Positions 51,870-60,984 of a stretch of 64,000 nt of DNA are shown in pieces. Each line of letters opens with the position of its first letter. Positions within the stretch are counted from its first letter, which is position 1. Both the position numbers and the translations under genes were made by a program. Source of the DNA: Paenibacillus marchantiophytorum (GTDB lineage: Bacteria > Bacillota > Bacilli > Paenibacillales > NBRC-103111); NCBI RefSeq assembly GCF_014640555.1, contig NZ_BMHE01000026.1, forward strand, positions 33,805 to 97,804, given 5' to 3'. The notes below the pieces were generated by a model. It ran no database searches. It had not been told where the DNA came from and was given only the letters and a program-made list of their open reading frames with translations.

Positions 51870-52874
51870 TTACTGGTCTTTAGCAATTTCTTTTCTGTTT
51901 GGTGCAATTGGAGGTTGTTCTAACCATTTATTTTTTATCATGAGATCAAACCAATTTTTTGAGATGGTTAGATCTTTGAGAATTATTTTCTCATAATCAA
52001 CAATTAGATCATACCTCATAGAACTTGCTAGTCCTAATCCATGATATGATTGAGCAGTCAGAAACAAAAAACCAGTGTGATACATGATAAGTTTATCTGA
52101 AAACGGTGAATCAGTAGATTCGGTTATTTCTGTTTCCCACGACATTGGTACAGGTAAATTATCATCTTTTAGTTTATCACTTAGTATTTGAATGTGGTCA
52201 TTTGATGTATCAACAGCATCTGTTAGAAATTCCCTTATTTCTTTGGATCCAGCAATTTGACTAAATGCAATTCCAAGTGTTTTTGCCATAATACTTTTCT
52301 TTAGGTTGAGAGAAATATTACCAATTTCTATGGCTGACAGAGGACGTTTATCTCCCCAATAACCATCGAGAAATTTTTTACTATCAATAAACTCTGGGTT
52401 TGCACGTGGAAAAAAATAGGGGTCTCTTTGAAAACTCCCCTTCTCTAATAATAAATCAACGGTACGATGGAACATATTTTTTCCATCCGTCAAACAAGTA
52501 TCAAAAAAATCTCTTAAATCTTTTCTAACTGATGTAGTAAGCGAAATTACGTGACCGTTTAAACCGTGAATTGCCATGAGATACAAATAATCCAAACAAA
52601 AAATATCCGAAAATAATCTTTTTGTATGGGGGTTAATATCTGAATCTGAAAACCCTATGGGTAATGGAAATCCATCATTAAGAATAAAAGTAGAAACCTG
52701 CTTCATTTGATTCTCAGTTATTTTTATTGCATCGTCAAAAACCTCTCTAATGTATGTATCTTCTATAATGGAAAGCATATATTTATTCACGCAATTTACC
52801 ATAGTACCATTTAAGTATTGCCCCCATAAAGTCCCAATTTCCGTTGATGTTAGTTTTAATTGAGTTTTGTTCAT
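51870..52874 (-). CDS. DUF3231 family protein
   Basis: A 334-residue, largely helical cytoplasmic protein built of two similar halves (IGTLWGQYLNGTMVNCVNKYMLSIIED and IGNISLNLKKSIMAKTLGIAFSQIA; PLPIGFSDSDIN and PVPMSWETEITES), as in DUF3231 proteins, which are predicted ferritin-like helical bundles common in Bacillus. Function unknown. I chose the ATG at 52874, preceded by GAGGTGA; the frame extends 21 codons upstream without a ribosome site. The gene is AT-rich (near 35% GC), unlike its neighbours. Confidence 0.75.
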   Translation of the reverse strand: MNKTQLKLTSTEIGTLWGQYLNGTMVNCVNKYMLSIIEDTYIREVFDDAIKITENQMKQVSTFILNDGFPLPIGFSDSDINPHTKRLFSDIFCLDYLYLMAIHGLNGHVISLTTSVRKDLRDFFDTCLTDGKNMFHRTVDLLLEKGSFQRDPYFFPRANPEFIDSKKFLDGYWGDKRPLSAIEIGNISLNLKKSIMAKTLGIAFSQIAGSKEIREFLTDAVDTSNDHIQILSDKLKDDNLPVPMSWETEITESTDSPFSDKLIMYHTGFLFLTAQSYHGLGLASSMRYDLIVDYEKIILKDLTISKNWFDLMIKNKWLEQPPIAPNRKEIAKDQ

Positions 52875-53110
52875 ATCTCTGTCACCTCTAAAATTAGATT
52901 GCCCAATTAGAGAGGATTTATCACCTTTAGTTTGCATATTTGCCGTTAAACTAACGGCGAACTATAGCGGAGGAGACTAACATCGCGGGAACTCCTCAGT
53001 TAGTGTTGCTCAGCATACCCGCCAACAATTATAGATTGAACTTTTGAAATAATGTCACTAATTCTTCTCACGTATGTTCGAATAGGTAAGTTCCTATTTA
53101 GCTATCCCTC

Positions 53111-53692
53111 TTACTTAAGCAATGTAAGTGTCACCTCTAACGTATTATCAACAAACGATCGCTCCGGGCGAGATTTCATTATTACGGTTAGTCCAATTAA
53201 CGAAACGATTAGTGCCTGTGATAAAGCCTTCGCATTTACACCGAATTCAAGCTCTCCTGATTGTATACCTCGTTCAATGGTTTCTTGAAATATGACCGAT
53301 AGATACATTTGATGTTCCCTTGTAAGAATTTCGAATTTTTCATCATGAGGCGCAAGTTCGACCATCGTATTGATGCAAAAGCATCCTCGGCTGCGATTTT
53401 CCGTATATTCCTCAGCAATCACACCTTCAAAAAAAGCGCGAAATGCATCTTTTACAGATGGATTTTTTTGGAGTTTGGTGCGGACATGAGAAGCACGGGA
53501 CATCATATATTTGCGCAGCGCGGCTTCGAACAATTCTTTTTTGTCTCCAAAAGCTGCGTAAATACTAGGCTTCTGAATTCCCATTCTGGAAGTTAAGTCA
53601 CTTAATGAAGTAGCCTCATATCCCTTCTCCCAAAATAGTTGCATAGCTGCATCTAATACTTTTTCTTCGTCAAATTCGCGGGCTCGTCCCAT
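53111..53692 (-). CDS. TetR-family regulator of the divergent MFS operon
   Basis: A 193-residue regulator. Its helix-turn-helix is TSLSDLTSRMGIQKPSIYAAFGDKKELFEAAL (about residues 28-59), close to the AcrR/QacR-like group, and the C-terminal half (CFCINTMVELAPHDEKF) resembles the TetR_C family of YezE/YxaF-type proteins. I chose the ATG at 53692 (GAGGGGA upstream). It is divergent from an MFS gene, with a perfect TACCG-AA-CGGTA palindrome in the MFS leader as candidate operator. Confidence 0.87.
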   Translation of the reverse strand: MGRAREFDEEKVLDAAMQLFWEKGYEATSLSDLTSRMGIQKPSIYAAFGDKKELFEAALRKYMMSRASHVRTKLQKNPSVKDAFRAFFEGVIAEEYTENRSRGCFCINTMVELAPHDEKFEILTREHQMYLSVIFQETIERGIQSGELEFGVNAKALSQALIVSLIGLTVIMKSRPERSFVDNTLEVTLTLLK

Positions 53693-53888
53693 AATCAATT
53701 CCCCTCGTTACAATTAATTTTTTCAGAAATATTCAAAATTTCGATCACATGTAAACGCTTGATTTTAATGTACCGATAAGTATGTTAAATTATATAATTC
53801 GTCGTTTATATTGTCAAATGCAACCTAGTTCATTCTAACTAGGAAGGATCTTTTCTGGTGATTCAACTCATTACATCTATTTTTATCA

Positions 53889-53946
53889 TTGACATCGAAC
53901 GATTCTATACGTTATATTTACCAGGCATTATTTGTACCGAACGGTA
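53889..53946 (+). promoter_or_regulatory. MFS promoter with palindromic operator
   Basis: -35 TTGACA (53889-53894), 17-bp spacer, -10 TTATAT (53912-53917). Just downstream, at 53935-53946, stands the perfect palindrome TACCGAACGGTA. A related imperfect site TACCGATAAGTA (53770-53781) lies nearer the tetR start, and a separate CCTAGTT/AACTAGG repeat at 53825-53844. Confidence 0.72.
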
Positions 53947-53993
53947 AAATAAATAATCGATGTCAAATTTAAGAGAGGTAAGGTGTATACAAA

Positions 53994-55184
53994 ATGGAGG
54001 AGGTTAAAGATAGTTCTTCTATGACTCGCTATGTGACACTATTGTTTGCAGTTGCCTGCGGGATGTCTGTTGCCAATATTTACTTCGCACAGCCGATACT
54101 CGATAATCTGTCGAGTGAGTTCGGTATTGACCAATCAACCATTGGCATTCTCATTACTATTACTCAGATCTTTTATGCAGTAGGGTTGTTAATGCTGGTG
54201 CCGCTTGGAGATTTACTGAACCAGCGCCGACTGATAATCGGTCAGATGCTCTTATCCATGATCGCTTTGGTTATTGTAGGCACTGCATCATCCAGCACGG
54301 TACTATTCGCAGGTATGGCATTAGTGGGACTGTTTTCCGTTGTGACTCAGACTCTTGTGGCGTTCGCGACGACAATGGCTGCACCTGCTGAACGTGGACG
54401 TGTCGTTGGCATGATAACAAGCGGAATTGTGATTGGCATCCTTCTTGCTCGATCCATTTCAGGAATATTAACAGATTTTGCAGGTTGGCGTTCCGTATAT
54501 CTGGTCTCCGCCGCGTTGATGCTTCTTATGGTTTGTGCGTTATTTAGGGAGTTGCCGAATGTTGAGCGTAAGGGAACGTCGCTGTCCTATCCCCAGTTAC
54601 TTAGGTCAGTGCTTAAGCTGCTTGTAAAAGAACGGATATTACGCATCCGCGCTGTTCTGGCTCTGCTGATTTTTGCTGCTTTCAGCATTTTGTGGACGCC
54701 ATTAGTACTCCCTCTTAGCGCGCCGCCATTATCTCTTTCACACACTGCAATTGGGGCGTTTGGTCTCGTGGGAGTTGTCGGAGCGTTAGCTGCAGCAAGA
54801 GCGGGCAAGCTAGCCGATCGAGGTTACGGACAGAGAACGACGGGCATTGCTTTGATCCTATTATTGATATCATGGTTGTTGATCAGCCGTACGGAACAGT
54901 CGTTGTTCGCATTGGTCATTGGAATTGTTCTTCTAGACTTGGCCGTTCAGGCCGTGCATGTCACTAATCAAAGTATGATCTTCTCATTGCGTACGGAGGC
55001 GCGCAGTCGGCTAGCTGCCGGGTACATGGTTTTCTATTCTATAGGAAGTGCTACTGGTTCCATCGCTTCGACCCATATCTATGCACACTATGGCTGGAAC
55101 GGAGTATGTTTGCTCGGGGCCTCCGTTAGTGCTTTAGCTCTTCTTTTTTGGGCTATGACCAACCGCGCTGTTATTAAAAATTGA
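53994..55184 (+). CDS. MFS transporter
   Basis: A 396-residue twelve-helix transporter. The N-terminal ACGMSVANIYFAQPILDNL and LMLVPLGDLLNQRRLIIGQML (motif A variant, about residues 60-80) mark the YnfM/NepI-like drug or sugar efflux group. GAGAGGTAAGG precedes the ATG. It is 15 bp from the LLM oxidoreductase gene and both are probably regulated by the divergent TetR. The substrate is unknown; pairing with an oxidoreductase suggests detoxification. Confidence 0.85.
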   Translation: MEEVKDSSSMTRYVTLLFAVACGMSVANIYFAQPILDNLSSEFGIDQSTIGILITITQIFYAVGLLMLVPLGDLLNQRRLIIGQMLLSMIALVIVGTASSSTVLFAGMALVGLFSVVTQTLVAFATTMAAPAERGRVVGMITSGIVIGILLARSISGILTDFAGWRSVYLVSAALMLLMVCALFRELPNVERKGTSLSYPQLLRSVLKLLVKERILRIRAVLALLIFAAFSILWTPLVLPLSAPPLSLSHTAIGAFGLVGVVGALAAARAGKLADRGYGQRTTGIALILLLISWLLISRTEQSLFALVIGIVLLDLAVQAVHVTNQSMIFSLRTEARSRLAAGYMVFYSIGSATGSIASTHIYAHYGWNGVCLLGASVSALALLFWAMTNRAVIKN

Positions 55185-55199
55185 ATAGGAGAGATTGCC

Positions 55200-56261
55200 A
55201 TGGAAATAGGTATTACTTCGTTTGTAGAAACAAAGCCGGATGTTCAGACTGGTGAAGTTATGAGTCACGCACAGCGATTGCGTGAAGTTGTCGAGGAAAT
55301 TGTCCTTGCTGATCAAGTGGGACTTGATGTGTTTGGCATAGGTGAGCATCATCGGAAGGACTATGCAGCATCTTCACCAGCACTTGTGCTGTCTGCGGCT
55401 GCCTCACAGACGAAACGGATTCGACTGACCAGTGCAGTGACGGTGCTTTCTTCCGTTGATCCGGTGCGCGTTTTTCAGGATTTTGCTACGCTCGATGGTA
55501 TTTCAAATGGACGTGCGGAGATTATAGCGGGCCGGGGCTCCTTTATTGAATCTTTTCCACTGTTTGGCTATGACTTGAATGACTATGATGAGCTGTTTGA
55601 AAAACATTTGGAATTGCTCCTTCAAATACGGGAGTCCGAAAAAGTAACCTGGAAGGGCGGGCATCGGCCAGCGATTAACAATTTGGGCGTGTATCCACGG
55701 CCCGTTCAGAATCAATTACCGATATGGGTTGGCAGCGGAGGCAGACAGGAGTCTGCTGTCCGTGCAGGTCTGCTAGGACTGCCGCTGATGTTGGCAATAA
55801 TTGGCGGAAAACCGACGGATTTCGCACCACTTGTGCAGCTTTATAAGAAAGCGGCTGCGCACGCTGGTCACGATGAATCGCGGCTTAAGGTTGGGGCGCA
55901 CTCGATAGGATTTGTTGGAGAGAATATTGAACGCGCTGCAGATACATTTTTCCCTTCTACCATGGCAGGTATGAATAGATTAGGCAAAGAGCGGGGCTGG
56001 GCCCATTATGATCGTTCAAGCTACGATGCCGCGCGCAGTTTTGAAGGAGCCCTGTATGTCGGCGATCCCGAGACTGTTGCTCAGAAAATCATTCACCTTC
56101 GCAAAAATGTAGGGGTTACACGATTTATGCTGTATGTGCCATTAAGCACTATGCCGCATGCCCAAGTGATGAGAGCCATTGAACTGTTAGGAACGGAGGT
56201 AGCGCCCCGTGTTCGGGAGGAAATAACCAAGTGGGAAGCCGAGACGGGAAAAGGGAAATAA
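55200..56261 (+). CDS. LLM-class flavin-dependent oxidoreductase
   Basis: A 353-residue bacterial-luciferase-like oxidoreductase. GLDVFGIGEHHRKDYAASSPALVLSAAA (about residues 40-67), DGISNGRAEIIAGRGSF and LPIWVGSGG are the usual group II LLM motifs and bind FMN or F420; FMN is expected in this host. TAGGAGAG precedes the ATG. It is co-transcribed with the MFS gene. Substrate not assignable. Confidence 0.87.
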   Translation: MEIGITSFVETKPDVQTGEVMSHAQRLREVVEEIVLADQVGLDVFGIGEHHRKDYAASSPALVLSAAASQTKRIRLTSAVTVLSSVDPVRVFQDFATLDGISNGRAEIIAGRGSFIESFPLFGYDLNDYDELFEKHLELLLQIRESEKVTWKGGHRPAINNLGVYPRPVQNQLPIWVGSGGRQESAVRAGLLGLPLMLAIIGGKPTDFAPLVQLYKKAAAHAGHDESRLKVGAHSIGFVGENIERAADTFFPSTMAGMNRLGKERGWAHYDRSSYDAARSFEGALYVGDPETVAQKIIHLRKNVGVTRFMLYVPLSTMPHAQVMRAIELLGTEVAPRVREEITKWEAETGKGK

Positions 56262-56276
56262 TTCATTCGCATGAAT

Positions 56277-56317
56277 AAGGCTCGTGTTGGATAAAACCAA
56301 TACGAGCCTTATCTTGT
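56277..56317 (+). terminator. Terminator after the LLM oxidoreductase gene
   Basis: The stem AAGGCTCGTGTTGG/CCAATACGAGCCTT (one G-U) with a 6-nt loop is followed by ATCTTG; a moderate T tract. Confidence 0.7.
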
Positions 56318-56451
56318 TATGTAAAAAATGAATAGAAGAATACTCTGCCTATAAATGATGCAATATTCACTTTATATTGATACTAGGAAAGAATTATGGT
56401 AACAGGGATATCAATGATATAGAATATCGAAACCGGAGGGGGTTGTTCCTA

Positions 56452-57450
56452 TTGTTTCAACTGGAATCTAATGAAGATATCGAGAAAGTAATAATGCAAT
56501 ATAAACAAGCAGCTTTAAAAGCAATTCAAAATTATGATATAGATTGGGAACTGATTCGGTTTAATCAACTATCAGACACATGTACTTTCGTTCTTGAAAC
56601 AAATAAGAGCGGATCTTTTTTGCTTCGAATCCACTCTGAAATGAGCACTGAAGAGATAAATTCTGAATTACTCTTGCTTGAATCACTGAATGAAAAAATC
56701 GATTTTGTTATCCCGATGGGTATTTTGAATCGCTACGGTTCCAGAACGATAGAACTCGAACTAGAGAATGGTTACCGATGTAATGCCTCATTAATGAGTT
56801 GGGTAGAGGGTGAGCACGCCAAAGGAGGACTTACTGATGATCAAATATACAGAGAGGGAGTTCTCTTGGCAAAGCTCCATCAAGCATCACAGGATTTTGA
56901 GCTGACTACAAATTTCAAACGTCCTACTTGGGGAGAGCATAGTTTTAGGCATGCGATTACTCGTTTAACGAGATATTACAATCGCTTCTTGAGTGAAGCT
57001 GAATTCAAATTGTATTTAACAGTTGCTGAGCAAATATCCTCATGGATGGTCATGCTTCATAAAGATAGAAATAGTTATGGGCTTATTCATGGTGATCTTC
57101 ATCAAGGCAATATTGTATTTCATAATGGAGAACCTCGTCCGATTGATTTTGGAAGATGTGGGTTTGGATACTTCCTTTATGATATAGCACATACAATTCT
57201 AGGGCTTTATCCCGCACAAAGAGAGTTAGTCATCAAGGGTTACGAGAGCATTAGGAAACTAGAAGGTAATTGGTATACAGAGTTGGAAGGGTTTGCGGTG
57301 ATGGTAATGATTGAAAATTATTGTCACCATGCCCCTGATCCTAGGGAAACCGAGGGACTGAAAGCAGAACAACCCTACGCCCAAGCAATTATAAATAATT
57401 ACTTAAATGGAGAGCCATTTTTATTTAATGCTATTGACTTGCGGGCTTAG
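56452..57450 (+). CDS. Aminoglycoside-phosphotransferase-like kinase
   Basis: A 332-residue APH/choline-kinase-fold protein. Key motifs are the nucleotide-binding LRIHSEM, the catalytic loop LIHGDLHQGNIVF (about residues 216-228) with catalytic Asp, and the metal-binding IDFGRCGFG. The likely start is a TTG at 56452, nine bases after GGAGGGGG; the frame is open for 25 more codons upstream without a ribosome site. This family includes antibiotic, homoserine and sugar kinases, so a resistance role cannot be concluded. A single gene. Confidence 0.8.
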   Translation: MFQLESNEDIEKVIMQYKQAALKAIQNYDIDWELIRFNQLSDTCTFVLETNKSGSFLLRIHSEMSTEEINSELLLLESLNEKIDFVIPMGILNRYGSRTIELELENGYRCNASLMSWVEGEHAKGGLTDDQIYREGVLLAKLHQASQDFELTTNFKRPTWGEHSFRHAITRLTRYYNRFLSEAEFKLYLTVAEQISSWMVMLHKDRNSYGLIHGDLHQGNIVFHNGEPRPIDFGRCGFGYFLYDIAHTILGLYPAQRELVIKGYESIRKLEGNWYTELEGFAVMVMIENYCHHAPDPRETEGLKAEQPYAQAIINNYLNGEPFLFNAIDLRA

Positions 57451-57617
57451 TTTGTATAATTTGTACCTTCTGCTGCTGGGGGATATGAATTAAACATATT
57501 TGCCGGAACTTTGTCTGGAGTGAACTGTTATTTTCATAAAGGTTATAATTTTATATTGAAGAATGTATAAAATGCTGTTAATCTTATGGGAATATTTTCT
57601 ATAAGGGGGGTTATTTA

Positions 57618-58202
57618 ATGAGCATTAAACCAACCGATCCGATACTATATTCGATACCTGAGAGCTTTGAAAGTGAACGATTGCTGATAAGAGCCCCATT
57701 ATGGGAAGATGGCGTGAGGGTAAATGAGGCAGTTAAAGAAAGTATTGAAGAATTGCGCCCCTGGATGCCGTGGGCCGAGAACATTCCCTCAATTGAAGAG
57801 TCTGAAATAAGCATTCGACGATCTAGGCTTCAATTCTTGGATCGCACCGATCTAAGATTACTCCTTATTCTGAAAGAAACAGGTCAGTTAATTGGTAGCA
57901 GCGGTTTACATCGAATAGATTGGCAATCGCGCAAATTTGAAATTGGTTATTGGGTGCGTACATCTTTTGGCAATCAAGGATATATTACGGAAGCAGTAGA
58001 AGCTATTACAAACTATGCTGTACATGAGTTACAAGCTAATCGAATTGAAATCCGATGTGATGGACGCAATGCTCGAAGTTCACGAGTTGCCGAACGCCTG
58101 GGATTCACTTTAGAAGGAATTCTTCGAAATGATAAGTATGATGTAGATGGTTCATTGAGAGATACTATGGTATTTTCTAAGGTTCGAGGTGTGGAGTTTT
58201 AG
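57618..58202 (+). CDS. GNAT acetyltransferase, RimJ/RimL-like
   Basis: A 194-residue N-acetyltransferase of the ribosomal-protein/alanine acetyltransferase type. SERLLIRAPLWEDGVRVNEAV opens the domain, EIGYWVRTSFGNQGYITEAVEAI (about residues 112-134) holds the acetyl-CoA-binding loop, and NARSSRVAERLGFTLEG is the C-terminal signature. GGGGGG stands 8 nt before the ATG. Substrate unknown. Confidence 0.87.
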   Translation: MSIKPTDPILYSIPESFESERLLIRAPLWEDGVRVNEAVKESIEELRPWMPWAENIPSIEESEISIRRSRLQFLDRTDLRLLLILKETGQLIGSSGLHRIDWQSRKFEIGYWVRTSFGNQGYITEAVEAITNYAVHELQANRIEIRCDGRNARSSRVAERLGFTLEGILRNDKYDVDGSLRDTMVFSKVRGVEF

Positions 58203-58322
58203 TTTTACCTGACGATCTGGCATGTTTTGGGTTGTTAACTGGGGTATGCCACTTGTAATCGTATCGAATCATATTTTTACCTATGTGTGCCATAATAGGT
58301 TGATTGTGAGGTTATCTAGAAT

Positions 58323-59036
58323 ATGCGTTATTTTACCAAAGAAATGTATGAGAAAATGCAGGTCTGCGGGTATTTGCGTGTCGCTCCGCATATAAACGAG
58401 CAAAATGAAGAATTGAAAGAATGGTACATTACCCAAGGGCGCGATTTCCGCTCCGAAGTACAGCAGCAGTTTCTGCAACTTAAACCACTTTTACTGAAGT
58501 ATGTGCCGGACTTCCGTGTCTCAACCATATTTGCGCAATTCGTCGCAGAAACCGAAGAGCGCACCGAAGAAATGTCCGTATTTATCAATCGATGGGCTAA
58601 GGATTATGAGAAAGCATGGGAAGAAGCATGCCGCAGTAGCTGGGAGGAGTATCAAGAAATCCGCAGCACACTTCCCCAAAGCTTTACGGCGATGCGCGAA
58701 AAGCATGACCTGCATGACGCCAAAATCATATCTGTTAATTGGCGTGAAGACAGCAGCATCGTTGTCAAACTGGACGGGAAAAGCTCGTTGGGATTATGTG
58801 GCACAGGTTACCTGACTTTCGAAGATGTGCACAGCTACGAGATACCCAAGGGGGTTGACAGGGACTGGTGGCTGTACGACGAAGTTCATTTGACGCCGGA
58901 AGGCCATATGGATTTTAGAGCCTTGCTTCATGACAACTCGGGCACTTCCGAAGAATTTGTAACTCTGCATGAATTGCGGATTGTCGCTCAGGGCTTCAGA
59001 TTCGAGCTGGAGAAGTTTCCGGAAACAGAGATGTAA
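58323..59036 (+). CDS. DUF4085 family protein
   Basis: A 237-residue cytoplasmic protein starting MRYFTKEMYEKMQVCGYL, then a coiled, charged region (LKEWYITQGRDFRSEVQQQF), HDLHDAKIISVNWREDSS (about residues 126-143) and a beta-rich end WLYDEVHLTPEGHMDFRALL. This matches what I remember of DUF4085 proteins, which have no assigned function. GAGGTTATC precedes the ATG. A stand-alone gene of higher GC content than the neighbouring GNAT gene. Confidence 0.7.
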   Translation: MRYFTKEMYEKMQVCGYLRVAPHINEQNEELKEWYITQGRDFRSEVQQQFLQLKPLLLKYVPDFRVSTIFAQFVAETEERTEEMSVFINRWAKDYEKAWEEACRSSWEEYQEIRSTLPQSFTAMREKHDLHDAKIISVNWREDSSIVVKLDGKSSLGLCGTGYLTFEDVHSYEIPKGVDRDWWLYDEVHLTPEGHMDFRALLHDNSGTSEEFVTLHELRIVAQGFRFELEKFPETEM

Positions 59037-59140
59037 CAACAGAACGTTACGGGCAGATTTGCTTTACCCATTTATCTTTCATTTATATTATAAGGAAACG
59101 GATACATTATTTGGGCTTGTATTGACAAAGGAGGGGTACT

Positions 59141-59602
59141 ATGACAAAGGATGTCATTGAACGTGCTGCGGGTGGATTAGTTCTTCGCAAGGCACGGACA
59201 GGATTCCAAGTCCTACTCATTGACGATAGATATGGACATGTGAGTTTCCCAAAAGGCCATCTGGAATCCGGAGAAACATGGGAGGACGCTGCAGTCCGAG
59301 AAATTTTCGAAGAAACCGGAATTAAATCAAGAATCCTTTCACCCCTTGGCGATGTTGAATATCCGATCAAACGAAAAGGGTTAACCGTTCGAAAGCAGGT
59401 CCGCTTATTCGTTCTTAAAGCCATCGATGAACAGGCAGAGCCTGTCCATCAGGCTAATGAAGTTGAAAGTGCTCAATATTTCGCTTGGGAAGATGCACTT
59501 CGACTTCACATGGAACGAGGCTATGTGGACTTGAATTGGGTATTTGATAAGGCTAAAGCACTTTGGGATTGGCACGAGAAACGAACGGAAAACGAGAGTT
59601 AA
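59141..59602 (+). CDS. Nudix hydrolase (diadenosine-polyphosphate-like)
   Basis: A 153-residue Nudix enzyme. The box GHLESGETWEDAAVREIFEE (about residues 39-58) plus TGI is complete. The opening ERAAGGLVLRKARTGFQVLL and FPKGHLE resemble Ap4A hydrolases/MutT-like enzymes that act on dinucleoside polyphosphates, but this is only a likeness. AAAGGAGGGG gives an excellent ribosome site. Confidence 0.87.
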   Translation: MTKDVIERAAGGLVLRKARTGFQVLLIDDRYGHVSFPKGHLESGETWEDAAVREIFEETGIKSRILSPLGDVEYPIKRKGLTVRKQVRLFVLKAIDEQAEPVHQANEVESAQYFAWEDALRLHMERGYVDLNWVFDKAKALWDWHEKRTENES

Positions 59603-59692
59603 GCAATTGTTACATAATTGAAATCTTATTTTCATCTGATATTAATCATTCAGTATTATAATAAAACACGACCCCCTTTAAAATATAAACTT

Positions 59693-59726
59693 AGACCCAC
59701 AGCCCGTTGCTGTGGGTCTCTTTTTA
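59693..59726 (+). terminator. Terminator after the second Nudix gene
   Basis: The perfect stem AGACCCACA/TGTGGGTCT with a 9-nt loop is followed by CTTTTT. Confidence 0.85.
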
Positions 59727-59773
59727 CTAACAAACTAAAGAATTAGTATAGTTTACCATATTGTCGGTTGAAA

Positions 59774-59887
59774 ATGGCAAGCAAGTACCCCAATGATACG
59801 GATAAGTACCAAGACGGAAAAGAGTATTTTGTTAATGAATTGGTTAACAAAACTAAATACTGGGATGCAAAAAGAAATTCTTCATAA
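59774..59887 (+). other. Possible small ORF (37 aa), uncertain
   Basis: ATG at 59774 opens a hydrophilic 37-codon frame (MASKYPNDTDKYQDGKEYFV then NELVNKTKYWDAKRNSS). It has no ribosome site and lies between a terminator and the XRE promoter. It could be the tail of a lost gene or chance. Confidence 0.25.
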
Positions 59888-59951
59888 CGCTAACGGGAGA
59901 CGATAGTGAGTTATATAGTTGAGTATATCCCAATTTAATGATAGTGTATTA

Positions 59952-59986
59952 TTAGGTAATACCTAATTTTATTAGGTGATAGCTAA
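59952..59986 (+). promoter_or_regulatory. Tandem palindromic operators upstream of the XRE-deformylase pair
   Basis: TTAGGTAATACCTAA (59952-59966) and TTAGGTGATAGCTAA (59972-59986) are two near-identical palindromes exactly 20 bp apart, so they lie on the same face of the helix. They stand 23 bp before the XRE start, with a possible promoter TTGAGT-17-TAGTGT just upstream. The encoded XRE protein is the likely ligand. Confidence 0.72.
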
Positions 59987-60008
59987 ATAAATGCGAGGGG
60001 TGTTCGAC

Positions 60009-60251
60009 TTGCTCGAATGGATGTTGAGAAAAATAATGGCTGACAGAGGCATATGGTCAGGTGCAGCATTGGGGCGTCTTTTAAATGAAAAGGCTGACTA
60101 TTCTCTTTCTGCACCTTCCATCAGTGCTTTATTATCAGGAAACCCGAAACAAATGAAGGCAGACACTCTTGATGCATTATGTACAGCTTTAGAATGTAAT
60201 CCAAATGACTTATGGGTCCACACTCCATCATCACGCATAAAGGGTGCTTAA
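60009..60251 (+). CDS. XRE/Cro-type small HTH regulator
   Basis: An 80-residue single-domain regulator: ALGRLLNEKADYSLSAPSISALLSGNPKQMKADTLDALCTALECNPNDLW is a Cro/CI-type helix-turn-helix across almost the whole protein. I chose the TTG at 60009, 8 nt after GAGGGG, over the ATG at 59991, which has no site. Its stop lies 2 bp before the deformylase ATG, so the two genes form an operon behind tandem operators and the XRE protein probably represses it. Confidence 0.82.
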   Translation: MLEWMLRKIMADRGIWSGAALGRLLNEKADYSLSAPSISALLSGNPKQMKADTLDALCTALECNPNDLWVHTPSSRIKGA

Positions 60252-60253
60252 CA

Positions 60254-60769
60254 ATGACTATAAAGGCTATTTTGCCGTTTGGAGATCCTACTCTTCGAAA
60301 GTTTTCTAAACCAGTTGAAAACATTACTCCAAGAATAATAAAACTTCTTGATGATATGACTGAGACACTCTATGCTTCGGATGGTCGAGCTGGTTTAGCC
60401 TCTCCTCAAGTCGGGATTCTAAGAAGAATTATTGTTATGGATTGCGGTGAAGGTTTAATTGAGTTAATTAATCCCGAGATAATTTATCAGAGCGGGGAAC
60501 AAACAGGACCTGAGGGATGTTTATCCTATCCGGGTTACGCGGGTGTAGTGAGAAGATTTCAGTCAGTAAAAATAAAAAGTTTAACTAGATCCGGTTCAGA
60601 AACTATTATTGAAGGTGAGGGGTTACTTGCAAGATGCATTCAACACGAAATTGATCACTTAAATGGAATTCTCTACATAGATCACATTAAAGATGGTTTG
60701 TTTTATAATGAGGAAACTAATATGAGGGCAAATCTGCTTGAAGTGACAGAGTTAACATATAGCAATTAG
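60254..60769 (+). CDS. def: Peptide deformylase (second-copy type)
   Basis: A 171-residue metalloenzyme that removes the formyl group from nascent proteins. All three motifs are present: GLASPQVG (about residues 44-51, Ser where Ala is more usual), EGCLSYPG (about 89-96, metal-ligand Cys) and QHEIDHLNG (about 132-140, metal-ligand His residues and catalytic Glu). The ATG at 60254 follows AAAGGGTG. The housekeeping def gene usually lies beside fmt, so this XRE-coupled, AT-rich copy is likely a regulated paralogue, possibly acquired. Confidence 0.9.
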   Translation: MTIKAILPFGDPTLRKFSKPVENITPRIIKLLDDMTETLYASDGRAGLASPQVGILRRIIVMDCGEGLIELINPEIIYQSGEQTGPEGCLSYPGYAGVVRRFQSVKIKSLTRSGSETIIEGEGLLARCIQHEIDHLNGILYIDHIKDGLFYNEETNMRANLLEVTELTYSN

Positions 60770-60793
60770 CTTTATAGAAGGGATACAATATTG

Positions 60794-60823
60794 AAGGCAG
60801 CCGATATCTAGCGGTTGCCTTTT
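60794..60823 (+). terminator. Terminator after def
   Basis: The stem AAGGCAGCCG/CGGTTGCCTT (one G-U) is followed by TTCC; the T tract is included in the stem end. Confidence 0.65.
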
Positions 60824-60984
60824 CCCCGCTAACAGAATAAGCAATGGGATTAACTTGCGTACCCCATGGAACGTTCAATCAGGCTTCAGTTAGCAACTAT
60901 TCACTCCGTAGGATCGTCTATTTAAAGATTCCACTATTTTCCAATGAATAGAGTATAGACAAAGATCCATGAACGGAGCTGCTG

